Shown here one piece after another: positions 1-8,505 of a DNA stretch of 64,000 nucleotides (positions within the stretch are counted from its first letter, which is position 1; the number at the start of each line of letters is the position of its first letter). The DNA comes from Marivita sp051859345 (GTDB taxonomy: Bacteria; Pseudomonadota; Alphaproteobacteria; Rhodobacterales; Rhodobacteraceae), in assembly GCF_051859345.1 (NCBI RefSeq), contig NZ_JBHYFV010000005.1:1-64000 (forward strand), read 5' to 3'. The notes under the pieces were generated by a model. It saw only the letters and a program-made list of their open reading frames with translations, was not told where the DNA came from and ran no database searches. The position numbers and the translations under genes were made by a program.

Positions 1-1011
1 AGCCACACCGCGACGCATGGTGCCTTCGGCGCGCTCGCACATGGCATCGGGACATCCGAGGTGGAACACGTTCTGGCGACCCAAACGCTGATCCAGCGCA
101 AGGGCAAGAACATGAAGGTCGAAATCACCGGCAAGCTGAGCCCCGGTGTCACGGCAAAGGACATCACCCTGTCAGTGATCGGGAAAACCGGAACTGCTGG
201 CGGCACGGGATACGTCATCGAATATTGCGGCGAAGCGATCCGCGATCTGTCGATGGAAGGTCGGATGACCGTGTGCAACATGGCCATCGAAGGCGGTGCA
301 CGGGCTGGTCTGATTGCGCCGGATGAAAAAACCTTCGAGTACGTCAGGGGACGGCCTCACGCCCCGAAAGCCGCGCAGTGGGAAGCAGCGCTGGCTTGGT
401 GGAAGACGTTGTACTCTGATGACGACGCGCATTGGGACAAGGTCGTGACCATCAAGGGCGAAGACATCGCGCCTGTCGTGACATGGGGTACGTCGCCAGA
501 AGACGTCTTGCCGATCACGGCTGATGTGCCCGCTGCCGAGAGCTTTGAAGGCGGCAAGGTTGGCGCCGTGCAGCGGTCTTTGGACTATATGGGGCTCAAG
601 GCTGGGCAAAAGCTGTCGGATATCGAGATCGACACCGTTTTCATCGGCTCCTGCACCAATGGCCGGATCGAAGACCTGCGGGCGGCAGCTGAAATCCTGA
701 AGGGCAAGAAAATTGCAGTGAAACGGGCGATGGTTGTGCCCGGTTCGGGACTTGTGCGTGCGCAGGCCGAAGAAGAGGGTCTCGCGGATATCTTCAAAGA
801 GGCGGGTTTCGAATGGCGTCTTGCGGGATGTTCCATGTGCCTTGCCATGAACCCCGATCAGCTTTCCCCGGGCGAACGCTGTGCGGCCACTTCGAACCGC
901 AACTTCGAAGGTCGTCAAGGCCGGGGTGGTCGGACGCATTTGATGTCGCCCGCGATGGCAGCGGCTGCTGCGGTGACCGGGAAACTGACCGACGTTCGGG
1001 AGATGATGTAA
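1..1011 (+). CDS. leuC: 3-isopropylmalate dehydratase large subunit LeuC (5' end missing)
   Basis: Large subunit of isopropylmalate isomerase, which converts 2-isopropylmalate to 3-isopropylmalate in leucine biosynthesis. The reading frame is open from base 1, starting with SHTATHGAFG, so the N-terminal part lies outside the window; 336 residues are visible. The GSCTNG motif has its cysteine at 652-654 and GCSMC has cysteines at 829 and 838; these three are the expected ligands of the aconitase-type [4Fe-4S] cluster. The stop codon overlaps the leuD start by one base (TAATG), so the two subunits are translationally coupled. An internal GTG at 61 is not the real start because homology continues upstream of it. 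Confidence 0.97.
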   Translation, partial: SHTATHGAFGALAHGIGTSEVEHVLATQTLIQRKGKNMKVEITGKLSPGVTAKDITLSVIGKTGTAGGTGYVIEYCGEAIRDLSMEGRMTVCNMAIEGGARAGLIAPDEKTFEYVRGRPHAPKAAQWEAALAWWKTLYSDDDAHWDKVVTIKGEDIAPVVTWGTSPEDVLPITADVPAAESFEGGKVGAVQRSLDYMGLKAGQKLSDIEIDTVFIGSCTNGRIEDLRAAAEILKGKKIAVKRAMVVPGSGLVRAQAEEEGLADIFKEAGFEWRLAGCSMCLAMNPDQLSPGERCAATSNRNFEGRQGRGGRTHLMSPAMAAAAAVTGKLTDVREMM

Positions 1012-1616
1012 TGGAAAAATTCGAAAAACTCACCGGGATCGCGGCACCCATGCCGTTGGTGAATATCGACACAGATATGATCATCCCCAAGCAGTTCCTG
1101 AAAACGATCAAGCGGTCGGGTCTGGGTGTGAACCTGTTCGATGAGATGCGCTATGATGACAACGGAAACGAGATCCCTGATTTCGTGCTGAACAAGCCGC
1201 AATACCGCGAGGCAGAGGTTCTGGTGGCAGGCGACAATTTCGGCTGTGGATCATCGCGCGAACATGCACCTTGGGCGCTCAAGGATTTCGGAATCAAGTC
1301 GGTCATTTCCACGTCGTTCGCCGACATATTCTACAACAACTGTTTCAAGAACGGCATTCTGCCCATCGTGCTGCCGAAAGAGGCAGTCGATGTGCTGATG
1401 AAGGACGCCGAGAAAGGGTCCAACGCGCGGATGACCGTTGATCTCGAAAACCAGGTTGTGACAAGTTCGGATGGAGAGAGCTTTGCCTTCGAAGTGGACA
1501 GCTTTCGCAAGCACTGCCTTATGAATGGTCTGGACGATATTGGCCTGACCATGGAAAAGGCGGCCGCGATCGACAGCTTTGAAACTCAGGCTTCACAGGC
1601 CCGTCCCTGGGTTTGA
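1011..1616 (+). CDS. leuD: 3-isopropylmalate dehydratase small subunit LeuD
   Basis: Small (swivel-domain) subunit of isopropylmalate isomerase, partner of LeuC. It has 201 residues, the usual length of the family. The N-terminal NIDTDMIIPKQFLK and the GDNFGCGSSREHAPWAL segment around residues 70-85 are diagnostic for LeuD. The ATG shares its A with the leuC stop codon. An upstream in-frame extension to 813 would run through leuC and is not plausible. A hairpin with a T-run follows at 1638-1664. Confidence 0.97.
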   Translation: MEKFEKLTGIAAPMPLVNIDTDMIIPKQFLKTIKRSGLGVNLFDEMRYDDNGNEIPDFVLNKPQYREAEVLVAGDNFGCGSSREHAPWALKDFGIKSVISTSFADIFYNNCFKNGILPIVLPKEAVDVLMKDAEKGSNARMTVDLENQVVTSSDGESFAFEVDSFRKHCLMNGLDDIGLTMEKAAAIDSFETQASQARPWV

Positions 1617-1637
1617 AACTCCGGTAAGCGTGATAGG

Positions 1638-1664
1638 AAAGGCCGTCCTTCTGGGCGGCTTTTT
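1638..1664 (+). terminator. rho-independent terminator after leuCD
   Basis: GCCGTCC pairs with GGGCGGC (one G-T pair) around a TTCT loop, and the stem is followed by TTTTT. It lies 22 bases past the leuD stop, which suggests leuCD transcription ends here and leuB is transcribed separately. Confidence 0.65.
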
Positions 1665-1933
1665 CAATTCGGAGGTCTGGATCGACGTCCTACCAGATGT
1701 TGTGGTCGTCTGATGCGCTGCCATATTTTGCCGAGCGGCCTGATGTAATCGCGCACCAGTTTCGGTGTAACTCCAATGATTTCACAGGGATAAAGCATCA
1801 CCAGAGTTGAGCGGACATCCGAACTTGGGCAAAACTGGGGCGATAATGAGGCAGTCCGTCGATCCCGGCGGCACAAATTCGGAACAAGGTTGCGGCATCG
1901 TATCGCTTCCGTCCGATTTGAAGGGAAACCAGA
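1665..1933. other. intergenic region after leuD, no gene seen
   Basis: With the terminator, 317 bases separate leuD from the next gene. Short open frames on both strands have no recognisable family features. The region probably holds the promoter of the membrane-protein gene; a Shine-Dalgarno-like AAGGGA lies at 1921-1926. Confidence 0.5.
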
Positions 1934-2770
1934 GTGGTCAAGCGGATCATCGGATCAGCTGTGCGTGCGCTGTTGATGGCATTTCTCATGGCGGTTCCAT
2001 CCCTGGTATTGCCGGGGACGTCCAGTGATGCTGCCCAATTGGCGGCACTGGTCGCTCTGGTTGCAGCTGTCGTGACATTTGCTGAATACAACAGTGAGTA
2101 CCCGACCTTTCTGGAATTCCGGAACGCGCCACCGTTCAACCGGCTGCGATTTCTTGCGCTGTTCTTTTGTGTGTGGTTTGCGTCCCTGCTGATCGCCTCT
2201 GAGGCGCGTGATCCGGCATTGCCGCCGACCCTGCTCGAGAATTTGGCAGTCAGTGCGAAGTCAATGCTGGACTTCCCGTTCTCACCGGTCCGCCTTATAT
2301 CAATTACATTCGCAGATTTGCCTGCGCCTTTTGATGTGGACGGGGCGACGCGAATTGCCAGTCTGCTATTGCTGGTGACGATGATTGCGTTGCTCTTGTT
2401 CTGGGTTCACGCGCGGTTCATTTTCTGGCCGATCCGCAAGCGTGCCTTCAATTTCTGGATCAATCTGCCCTTGTTCGACCCGACATCCGGGCGTGATGTC
2501 TTGTTTCGGCTCAAAAGGGACGCACATTTTAACCTCGCGTTAGGGTTTTTGCTGCCATTCCTGATCCCGGCATTGCTGCGCTTGTGGATCGGGGCCTTTG
2601 ACGCCTCGATGCTTGCGGTGCCGGAAGCCTTGATCTGGGTGCTGTGCGCGTGGGCCTTTTTGCCACTGACATTGATGATGCGCGGGATCGCGCTGTTCCG
2701 GGTGGCCGCGCTGATCGAGGAAAAACGCCGACGCGCCTATGCACAAGAGGACGAGTTGCAGATTGCCTGA
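1934..2770 (+). CDS. conserved membrane protein between leuD and leuB
   Basis: Integral membrane protein of 278 residues with no assigned function. Roughly six hydrophobic segments are visible, near residues 10-28, 35-50, 70-88, 140-158, 197-217 and 225-245, and the C-terminal tail is charged. The start is GTG at 1934 with AAGGGA about seven bases upstream. A membrane protein followed by an EEP-fold protein between leuD and leuB is an arrangement I associate with Rhodobacterales (from memory, not checked). It overlaps or abuts the next gene, so the two are probably co-transcribed. No catalytic motif was recognised. Confidence 0.8.
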   Translation: MVKRIIGSAVRALLMAFLMAVPSLVLPGTSSDAAQLAALVALVAAVVTFAEYNSEYPTFLEFRNAPPFNRLRFLALFFCVWFASLLIASEARDPALPPTLLENLAVSAKSMLDFPFSPVRLISITFADLPAPFDVDGATRIASLLLLVTMIALLLFWVHARFIFWPIRKRAFNFWINLPLFDPTSGRDVLFRLKRDAHFNLALGFLLPFLIPALLRLWIGAFDASMLAVPEALIWVLCAWAFLPLTLMMRGIALFRVAALIEEKRRRAYAQEDELQIA

Positions 2771-3753
2771 TCAGCGCGCTTGTCGGTCTGCTATTGTCGG
2801 CATCGGGTCTTTGGGCGAAAGATGTGCGACTGGCACTGTGGCATGCGCCTGTGACCCGGGAAGGGCCGGGGCTCTTGTTGCGGGATCTGCAAAAACGGGA
2901 TGTTGATTTGGCGGCATTTGCCGAGGCGCTAGGCACTGCGAACGCTGACATTATTGTCCTGACGCGGTTCGACTACGATTCCAATGGGTCCGCCTTGGCC
3001 GAATTTTCGAAGATGATCGACGGCGGCTATTCCTATCATGTGCCGTTGTGGTCGAATGCGGGGATACCAACCGGAGAGGATATCGACGGTGATGGCCGTT
3101 TGGGGGAACCCGAAGACTCCCAGGCCTTTGGTCGATTTCCCGGGCAAGAGGCGCTTGCCGTTCTGTCGCGCTTTCCAATCGCGCTGGATCGGTTGCGATC
3201 ATTCAACGACCTGCTTTGGCGGGACATGCCGGGCACACATATTCAACCCGAGGACACGGGGGTCTCTGTTCAGCGTGTGTCGAGCGGTGGGCACTGGAGT
3301 GTGCCTGTTCAGATCACCGGTACTGGTGACGACGGTCTGCAACTGACACTTCTGATAGGGCATGCAGGAGCACCTGTGTTTGACGGACCCGAAGATCGGA
3401 ACGGGCGGCGCAATCTTGATGAGATTCGGCTGTGGGAACAGATTCTGGACGGGCAGCATGGACCGCCTCCTCAACGTCCCCTGGCGTTCATGGCCAACAC
3501 CAATCTTGATCCGAAACGTGGCGACGGTTACCGCGATGCGATGTCTCAGTTCTTGGCGCGGCCCGGATTTCAGGACCCGCTGCCCGATCTTGTGACGGCA
3601 AAGTGGGACAATCCCGGCCCGATGCGGGTGTCGTACCTTTTGCCCTCGTCTGACCTTCGCGTTCATTCTGCCAAGGTCTGGCCTGTGCTTTCGGATCAGC
3701 AGCATGCGCTGATTACGGTGGACATATCGCTGCCCGATACGCCCCTGCCTTGA
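2644..3753 (+). CDS. endonuclease/exonuclease/phosphatase-fold protein, exported
   Basis: Member of the EEP superfamily (DNase I/exonuclease III fold). Family-like blocks are NADIIVLTRFDYD, GRFPGQEALAVLSRFPI, HAGAPVFDGPEDRNG and NTNLDPKRGDG, with the final HALITVDI. A hydrophobic stretch (ISALVGLLLSASGLWA) looks like a signal peptide. The start is unclear: GTG 2644 gives a 127-base overlap with the previous gene, while a TTG at 2794 or a CTG at 2767 would sit nearer the signal peptide. Two positions usually acidic in related proteins look substituted (AN in place of GD before NLDP, and RVSY in place of RVDY), so nuclease or phosphatase activity should not be assumed. Confidence 0.75.
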   Translation: MRVGLFATDIDDARDRAVPGGRADRGKTPTRLCTRGRVADCLISALVGLLLSASGLWAKDVRLALWHAPVTREGPGLLLRDLQKRDVDLAAFAEALGTANADIIVLTRFDYDSNGSALAEFSKMIDGGYSYHVPLWSNAGIPTGEDIDGDGRLGEPEDSQAFGRFPGQEALAVLSRFPIALDRLRSFNDLLWRDMPGTHIQPEDTGVSVQRVSSGGHWSVPVQITGTGDDGLQLTLLIGHAGAPVFDGPEDRNGRRNLDEIRLWEQILDGQHGPPPQRPLAFMANTNLDPKRGDGYRDAMSQFLARPGFQDPLPDLVTAKWDNPGPMRVSYLLPSSDLRVHSAKVWPVLSDQQHALITVDISLPDTPLP

Positions 3754-3808
3754 CCATAGAGGCTTGCAAGGCTAGGCGAAGCTTAACTCAGTTGATCAAA
3801 GGACTCTG

Positions 3809-4918
3809 ATGATGAGCAACGCTTCGCTATTGATTTTGCCCGGTGACGGGATTGGCCCCGAAGTTATGGCTGAGGTACGCAAGATCATTGACTGGTATGG
3901 TGCCAAGCGCGACATGCAGTTTGACGTGAGCGAAGACCTTGTCGGCGGTGCCGCATATGACAAGCATGGCACGCCATTGCATGACGACACGATGGCAAAA
4001 GCACTGGAAGTGGACGCTGTTCTGCTTGGTGCGGTGGGCGGCCCGAAATACGACGTTCTGGACTTCAGCGTGAAACCAGAACGTGGCCTGCTGCGTCTGC
4101 GCAAAGAGATGGATCTTTTTGCAAACCTGCGCCCGGCGCAGTGTTTCGATGCATTGGCCGATTTTTCATCTCTGAAAAAGGACGTGGTTGCGGGTCTCGA
4201 CATCATGATCGTGCGAGAACTGACCAGCGGCATCTACTTTGGCGAACCGCGGGGCATTTTCGAAGAGGGCAATGAGCGTGTTGGCATCAACACCCAGCGC
4301 TATACCGAAAGCGAGATCGACCGCGTCGCGCGATCCGCGTTCGAACTTGCCCGCCGTCGCGGCAACAAGGTCTGTTCGATGGAAAAGGCCAACGTGATGG
4401 AATCGGGCATCCTGTGGCGCGAAGTCGTCCAGAAAGTGCATGACGAGGATTACCCGGATGTCGAGCTGTCGCACATGTATGCAGATGCGGGCGCGATGCA
4501 GTTGTGCCGCTGGCCCAAGCAGTTCGATGTGATCGTCACGGACAACCTGTTTGGCGATCTTCTGTCGGATGCGGCAGCGATGCTGACAGGCAGCCTTGGA
4601 ATGCTGCCGTCGGCCAGCCTTGGCGCACCGATGGCGAATGGTCGTCCGAAAGCGCTGTACGAACCCGTACATGGGTCGGCCCCGGACATTGCCGGGCAGG
4701 GCAAGGCGAACCCGATTGCCTGTATCCTCAGCTTTGCAATGGCGCTGCGCTATTCCTTCGATCAGGGCGATGAGGCTGCACGCCTTGAAGCGGCGATCGA
4801 GACCGTTCTTGCCAATGGTGCGCGGACCGCTGACCTGATGGGACCGGAAGACGGCACTCCGATGTCCACGTCTGAAATGGGCGACGCCATCGTCGCAGCG
4901 CTCGACGCGAGCCTGTAA
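3809..4918 (+). CDS. leuB: 3-isopropylmalate dehydrogenase LeuB
   Basis: NAD-dependent oxidative decarboxylase that converts 3-isopropylmalate to 2-oxoisocaproate, the third step of leucine synthesis. The protein has 369 residues, standard for the family. Recognisable blocks are GDGIGPEVMAEV at the N-terminus, RGLLRLRKEMDLFANLRP around residue 95, TSGIYFGEPRG, the metal-binding TDNLFGDLLSDAAAML, and the NAD-binding YEPVHGSAPDIAGQG. Two adjacent ATG codons (3809 and 3812) follow AAAGGA; the first is used here. The gene stands apart from leuCD, with its own upstream space of 55 bases. Confidence 0.98.
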   Translation: MMSNASLLILPGDGIGPEVMAEVRKIIDWYGAKRDMQFDVSEDLVGGAAYDKHGTPLHDDTMAKALEVDAVLLGAVGGPKYDVLDFSVKPERGLLRLRKEMDLFANLRPAQCFDALADFSSLKKDVVAGLDIMIVRELTSGIYFGEPRGIFEEGNERVGINTQRYTESEIDRVARSAFELARRRGNKVCSMEKANVMESGILWREVVQKVHDEDYPDVELSHMYADAGAMQLCRWPKQFDVIVTDNLFGDLLSDAAAMLTGSLGMLPSASLGAPMANGRPKALYEPVHGSAPDIAGQGKANPIACILSFAMALRYSFDQGDEAARLEAAIETVLANGARTADLMGPEDGTPMSTSEMGDAIVAALDASL

Positions 4919-4937
4919 ACCAATCAAGGGGCCAGCC

Positions 4938-5912
4938 ATGTCTTCGAACGTCAAAGGAGCTTTGCTGGCCCTGATCGCCTTCGGCCTGTTTTCGACTCAC
5001 GATGTCTTCATCAAGACTCTTGGGGCGCATTATTCGCCGATTCAGATCGTGTTTTTCAGTGTGCTGCTGAGCTTTCCGCTTGCCACAATCATGCTGATGC
5101 GGGATGGAAAACCCGGAACATTGGTTCCGGTGCATCCATGGTGGATGGCGGTGCGCACTGTTGGCGCCGTGGTCACCGGGGTTTCGGCATTTTATGCGTT
5201 TTCAGCACTCCCGTTGACGCAGACCTACGCCATTCTCTTTGCTACGCCGCTTGTCATCACCGTCTTGTCGATACCGATACTCGGGGAGGTCGTGCGCCTG
5301 CGCCGCTGGATTGCGGTGATTGTCGGCCTGCTTGGTGTGATGGTGGTATTGCGGCCCGGGTCAACCGACCTGACGCTTGGCCATGCCGCGGCGATATTGG
5401 CAGCGTTTGGTGGAGCGTTTGCATCCATCGTCGTCCGCAAGATCGGGGCAGAAGAACGCACAGTCGTGATGCTGCTGTATCCGATGGTGGCGAATTTCGT
5501 GTTGATGGGGGCTGCCCTGGCTTTTGTCTACAAACCGATGCCGATCGAACATCTGGGCATGCTTGCCATCATTTCGATCATGGCATGGATCGCCGGACGG
5601 GTCATCATCGCAGCCTATCAGACCGGAGAGGCCGCAATCGTTGCGCCGATGCAGTATTCTCAGATCCTTTGGGCGACCGTTTATGGGCTGCTCTTTTTCG
5701 GGGAAACCACGGATCTCTATACCGCTGCCGGCGCGACCATTATCATCGCTTCGGGCATCTATATTGTCTTCCGCGAAAGCAAGGCCGGCACGTCGAAAAA
5801 CACCCCGGTCCTTCGCACAAGAAGCCGGATTGGCACACCGTCCACGTTACGCCTGAGCGGTCTGATGTCATCTGGCCGGTCTCGGGATCGAAACACCCCG
5901 GTGGACAAGTGA
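4938..5912 (+). CDS. DMT-superfamily (EamA) transporter
   Basis: Drug/metabolite transporter family protein of 324 residues with two EamA repeats and about ten membrane segments. The first repeat begins NVKGALLALIAFGLFSTHD and has the typical AFYAFSALPLTQTYAIL loop; the second carries AAIVAPMQYSQILWATVYG and ends FFGETTDLYTAAGATII. A basic, probably disordered tail of about 45 residues follows the last helix. The substrate cannot be deduced. It starts 20 bases after leuB and may be co-transcribed with it; GGGGCC precedes the ATG. Confidence 0.85.
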   Translation: MSSNVKGALLALIAFGLFSTHDVFIKTLGAHYSPIQIVFFSVLLSFPLATIMLMRDGKPGTLVPVHPWWMAVRTVGAVVTGVSAFYAFSALPLTQTYAILFATPLVITVLSIPILGEVVRLRRWIAVIVGLLGVMVVLRPGSTDLTLGHAAAILAAFGGAFASIVVRKIGAEERTVVMLLYPMVANFVLMGAALAFVYKPMPIEHLGMLAIISIMAWIAGRVIIAAYQTGEAAIVAPMQYSQILWATVYGLLFFGETTDLYTAAGATIIIASGIYIVFRESKAGTSKNTPVLRTRSRIGTPSTLRLSGLMSSGRSRDRNTPVDK

Positions 5913-6013
5913 TTCTGGGCTGGAAGGTCATGTCGGTTCATCGGCTTGATGTGACTTTCGTCAAATCAAGGCTTGTCAAACCTGCACGCTGGCAGTAGGT
6001 CCGCGGACACGGT

Positions 6014-6090
6014 CGGGCTGTAGCGCAGCCTGGTAGCGCACCTGCTTCGGGAGCAGGGGGTCGGAGGTTCGAATCCTCTCAGCCCGACCA
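6014..6090 (+). tRNA. tRNA-Pro (anticodon CGG)
   Basis: A complete cloverleaf can be drawn. The acceptor stem CGGGCTG (6014-6020) pairs with CAGCCCG (6080-6086), followed by discriminator A and an encoded CCA. The anticodon stem CCTGC/GCAGG encloses the loop TTCGGGA, which gives anticodon CGG and reads the proline codon CCG. The T-arm contains GGTTCGAATCC. Length is 77 bases. Confidence 0.97.
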
Positions 6091-6110
6091 ATCACAAGAT
6101 ACCGTCGCGT

Positions 6111-7133
6111 TTACGCTGTTTTGGATGCGGACAGTCCGCCTGCGGCAAACGCCGGGACAAACGCACCCAATTCCAGTGCCTTTTCCGGGTTCGATGCGTT
6201 GCCATCCAACGCGCGGCGTTTGACCCCTTGCAGGATCGACGCCATGCGGAAAAAGCAGAACGCAAGGTAAAAGCCAAAGCGGTCGATGCCCGGCAGACCC
6301 ATGCGCGCGCAATAAGCGTCGACAAAGGCCTGGTCTTCGGGAAGTCCCAGGGATTTGCGATCCACACCTGCCAACCCGCGCCCCGCGTCTCCGGGGGGCA
6401 GGGACCATTGCATGATCACCGCCGCGAGGTCTGCATAGGGGTGTCCCAGCGTGGAAAGTTCCCAGTCAAGCACCGCAACGCATTTCGGGCTGTCGGGGGC
6501 AAAGAGAAGGTTGTCGATGCGGTAGTCGCCATGCACCAGCGTCACCCGTCCATCATCCTCTGGCAGGTTCGCCTGCAACCAGTTGATCAATGCATCCATA
6601 TCCGGGATCGCCTCGGTTTCGCTGGCCCGGTATTGCTTTGACCAGCGGTCGATCTGGCGTTGGTAGTAGTTCCCTTTCGGACCATAGTCGGCAAGACCGG
6701 TTGCTGCCAGATCGACAGAGTGGATCGCTGCCAGCACGCGGTTCATGTCATCAAAAATTGCCGCGCGGTCATTCGGACCGAGGTCTGGCAAACGCGGATC
6801 GACAAAGGTTCGCCCGGCGAAATAATCCATGACGTAGAACATCGACCCGATCACGCTGCCGTCTTCGCAAAGCGCGTGCATCCGGGTCACCGGCACATCT
6901 GTCCCTGCAAGCGCGCGCTGAACACGGAATTCGCGGTCTACCGCATGGGCCGATTTCAACAGCTGACCGAGTGGTTTCCGACGCAGGACATATGCACCGG
7001 ACGGCGCGCTCAGTTTGAAGGTCGGGTTGGATTGCCCTGTTGCGAATTTCTCGGCCTGTATCGGCCCGCGAAAGCCGGGAACCTGTGCTGTCATCCATGC
7101 CTCGACAGCTGCGGTATCCAACGCCGTATTCAT
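6111..7133 (-). CDS. APH-like phosphotransferase, partner of the acyl-CoA dehydrogenase
   Basis: Aminoglycoside phosphotransferase/choline-kinase fold protein of 340 residues. The catalytic loop HGDYRIDN has H201, D203 and N208, and the metal-binding LDWELSTLGHP has D223 and E225. The start ATG at 7133 overlaps the stop of the upstream acyl-CoA dehydrogenase gene (ATGA), so the two are translationally coupled; longer upstream reading runs through that gene. The pairing matches mammalian ACAD10/ACAD11, where an APH domain and an ACAD domain sit in one chain, and the bacterial Lva system, where a kinase phosphorylates 4-hydroxyacyl-CoA. A role in hydroxyacyl-CoA catabolism, not antibiotic resistance, is therefore inferred. 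Confidence 0.88.
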   Translation of the reverse strand: MNTALDTAAVEAWMTAQVPGFRGPIQAEKFATGQSNPTFKLSAPSGAYVLRRKPLGQLLKSAHAVDREFRVQRALAGTDVPVTRMHALCEDGSVIGSMFYVMDYFAGRTFVDPRLPDLGPNDRAAIFDDMNRVLAAIHSVDLAATGLADYGPKGNYYQRQIDRWSKQYRASETEAIPDMDALINWLQANLPEDDGRVTLVHGDYRIDNLLFAPDSPKCVAVLDWELSTLGHPYADLAAVIMQWSLPPGDAGRGLAGVDRKSLGLPEDQAFVDAYCARMGLPGIDRFGFYLAFCFFRMASILQGVKRRALDGNASNPEKALELGAFVPAFAAGGLSASKTA

Positions 7134-8359
7134 CCGTTGGTATATTTGCGCAATTCGGCGCGGGCCACCTGGCGTCGGTGTACGGCGTCGGGGCCATCCG
7201 CAAAGCGCAGTGTTCGCAAATGCGTCCACATCCGCCAAAGCGGCGTATCCTGGCTGATCCCGGTAGCGCCGTAAAGCTGCATCGCTTCGTCCACCACCTT
7301 GAGAGACATGAGCGGTGCCACGACCTTGATCTGGCTGATCCAGGGCTGTGCGGCACGGGTGCCTTGAGTGTCCATCATCCACGCCGCCTTGAGGCACAAG
7401 AGACGCGCCTGTTCGATCTCCATCCGGGCATTGGCGATAATGTCGTAATTGGCACCCAGCTCAACCAAGGGTTTGCCGAACGCCGCGCGGTGCAGACCCC
7501 GCCGACACAAGAATTCCAGCGCTTTCTCGGCAAGACCAATGGAGCGCATGCAGTGGTGAATACGCCCCGGCCCCAAACGCCCCTGCGCGACTTCAAAACC
7601 GCTCCCTTCGCCAAGGACGATGTTCTTGGCCGGGATGCGGACATCCATGAACTTGATATGCATATGCCCATGTGGCGCGTCGTCCTGTCCAAACACATGC
7701 ATCGGGCGCAGCACCTCGATACCGGGTGTGTCTGGGTCCATCACGAACATCGTATGACGGCTGTGCTTGGCCGCATCCGGCGCGGTGCAGGCCATCAGGA
7801 TATAAAGGCCGCAGCGCGGATCACCCGCGCCCGAAATCCAGTATTTCTCGCCGTTCAGAACCCAATCATCACCGTCCTTATTGGCTTCGAAAGCCAGCTG
7901 CGCGGCGTCGGACGAGGCGACATCGGGTTCCGTCATCACATAAGCCGACCGGATTTCCCCATCGAGCAATCGGGTGAGCCAGCGGTCTTTCATCCACTGG
8001 TCACCATAGCGTTCCAGCACTTCCATATTTCCGGTGTCCGGGGCGGAACAGTTGAACACCTCCGCAGCAAGGTGAACCTTGCCCATCTCTTCAGCCAGGT
8101 AAGCGTATTCGACGGTGCTCAGGCCGGTGCCCTTGTCACTGTCCGTCAGCCAGAAGTTCCACAATCCACGTTCCTTGGCCTTGGCCTTCAGTCCATCCAG
8201 GATTTCGATCTGGCGGTCCGTATGCTGAAACCGATCCCCGCTCGGATGCGCACCAACCTCCGCGTGGAATTCTGCGTCCAGCGGTGCGATCTCGGTCTCG
8301 ACCATGTCCCGCACTTTCGCAACGAGCGCCTCGACAGGTTTTGACACTCCAAGGTCCAT
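7130..8359 (-). CDS. acyl-CoA dehydrogenase, ACAD10/11-like
   Basis: FAD-dependent acyl-CoA dehydrogenase family protein of 409 residues. MTEPDVASSD is the usual FAD/substrate loop, and the segment GPGRIHHCMRSIGLAEKAL with the later LRFADGPDAVH is typical of the ACAD10/ACAD11 branch. The start ATG at 8359 has GGAGG five bases upstream. It is the first gene of a two-gene operon with the APH-like kinase. In the characterised ACAD10/11 and Lva systems the ACAD part removes phosphate from a 4-phosphoacyl-CoA to give an enoyl-CoA; that reaction is the best guess here, with ordinary beta-oxidation as the alternative. Confidence 0.9.
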   Translation of the reverse strand: MDLGVSKPVEALVAKVRDMVETEIAPLDAEFHAEVGAHPSGDRFQHTDRQIEILDGLKAKAKERGLWNFWLTDSDKGTGLSTVEYAYLAEEMGKVHLAAEVFNCSAPDTGNMEVLERYGDQWMKDRWLTRLLDGEIRSAYVMTEPDVASSDAAQLAFEANKDGDDWVLNGEKYWISGAGDPRCGLYILMACTAPDAAKHSRHTMFVMDPDTPGIEVLRPMHVFGQDDAPHGHMHIKFMDVRIPAKNIVLGEGSGFEVAQGRLGPGRIHHCMRSIGLAEKALEFLCRRGLHRAAFGKPLVELGANYDIIANARMEIEQARLLCLKAAWMMDTQGTRAAQPWISQIKVVAPLMSLKVVDEAMQLYGATGISQDTPLWRMWTHLRTLRFADGPDAVHRRQVARAELRKYTNG

Positions 8360-8440
8360 GCCAACCTCCCTCCAATTTCTTTCACCCTAGGCTGGGGACG
8401 ACGGAACGACCAGAGCACTCCTGGCCTTCTTTGGGCTCAA

Positions 8441-8473
8441 AATACCTCGGGGGTCTGGGGGCAGAGCCCCCAG
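8441..8473. repeat. short GC-rich palindromic repeat, Rhodobacterales type
   Basis: The sequence contains CTGGGGGC (8455-8462), an AGA loop and GCCCCCAG (8466-8473), a perfect 8-base inverted repeat, preceded by AATACCTCGGGGGT. Elements of this wording (CCTCGGGGGTCTGGGGGCAGAGCCCCCAG-like) recur in intergenic regions of rhodobacterial genomes, as I recall. It lies just beyond the gyrB stop and upstream of the acyl-CoA dehydrogenase, and could also act as a terminator-like hairpin for gyrB. Confidence 0.6.
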
Positions 8474-8505
8474 CCTGTCGGATTGGCGCAGCCAATTCGA
8501 ACCAA

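Noticed and set aside
6111..7133. Antibiotic resistance gene (aminoglycoside phosphotransferase)
   Set aside because: The fold is APH-like, but coupling to an ACAD10/11-type dehydrogenase points to acyl-CoA metabolism.
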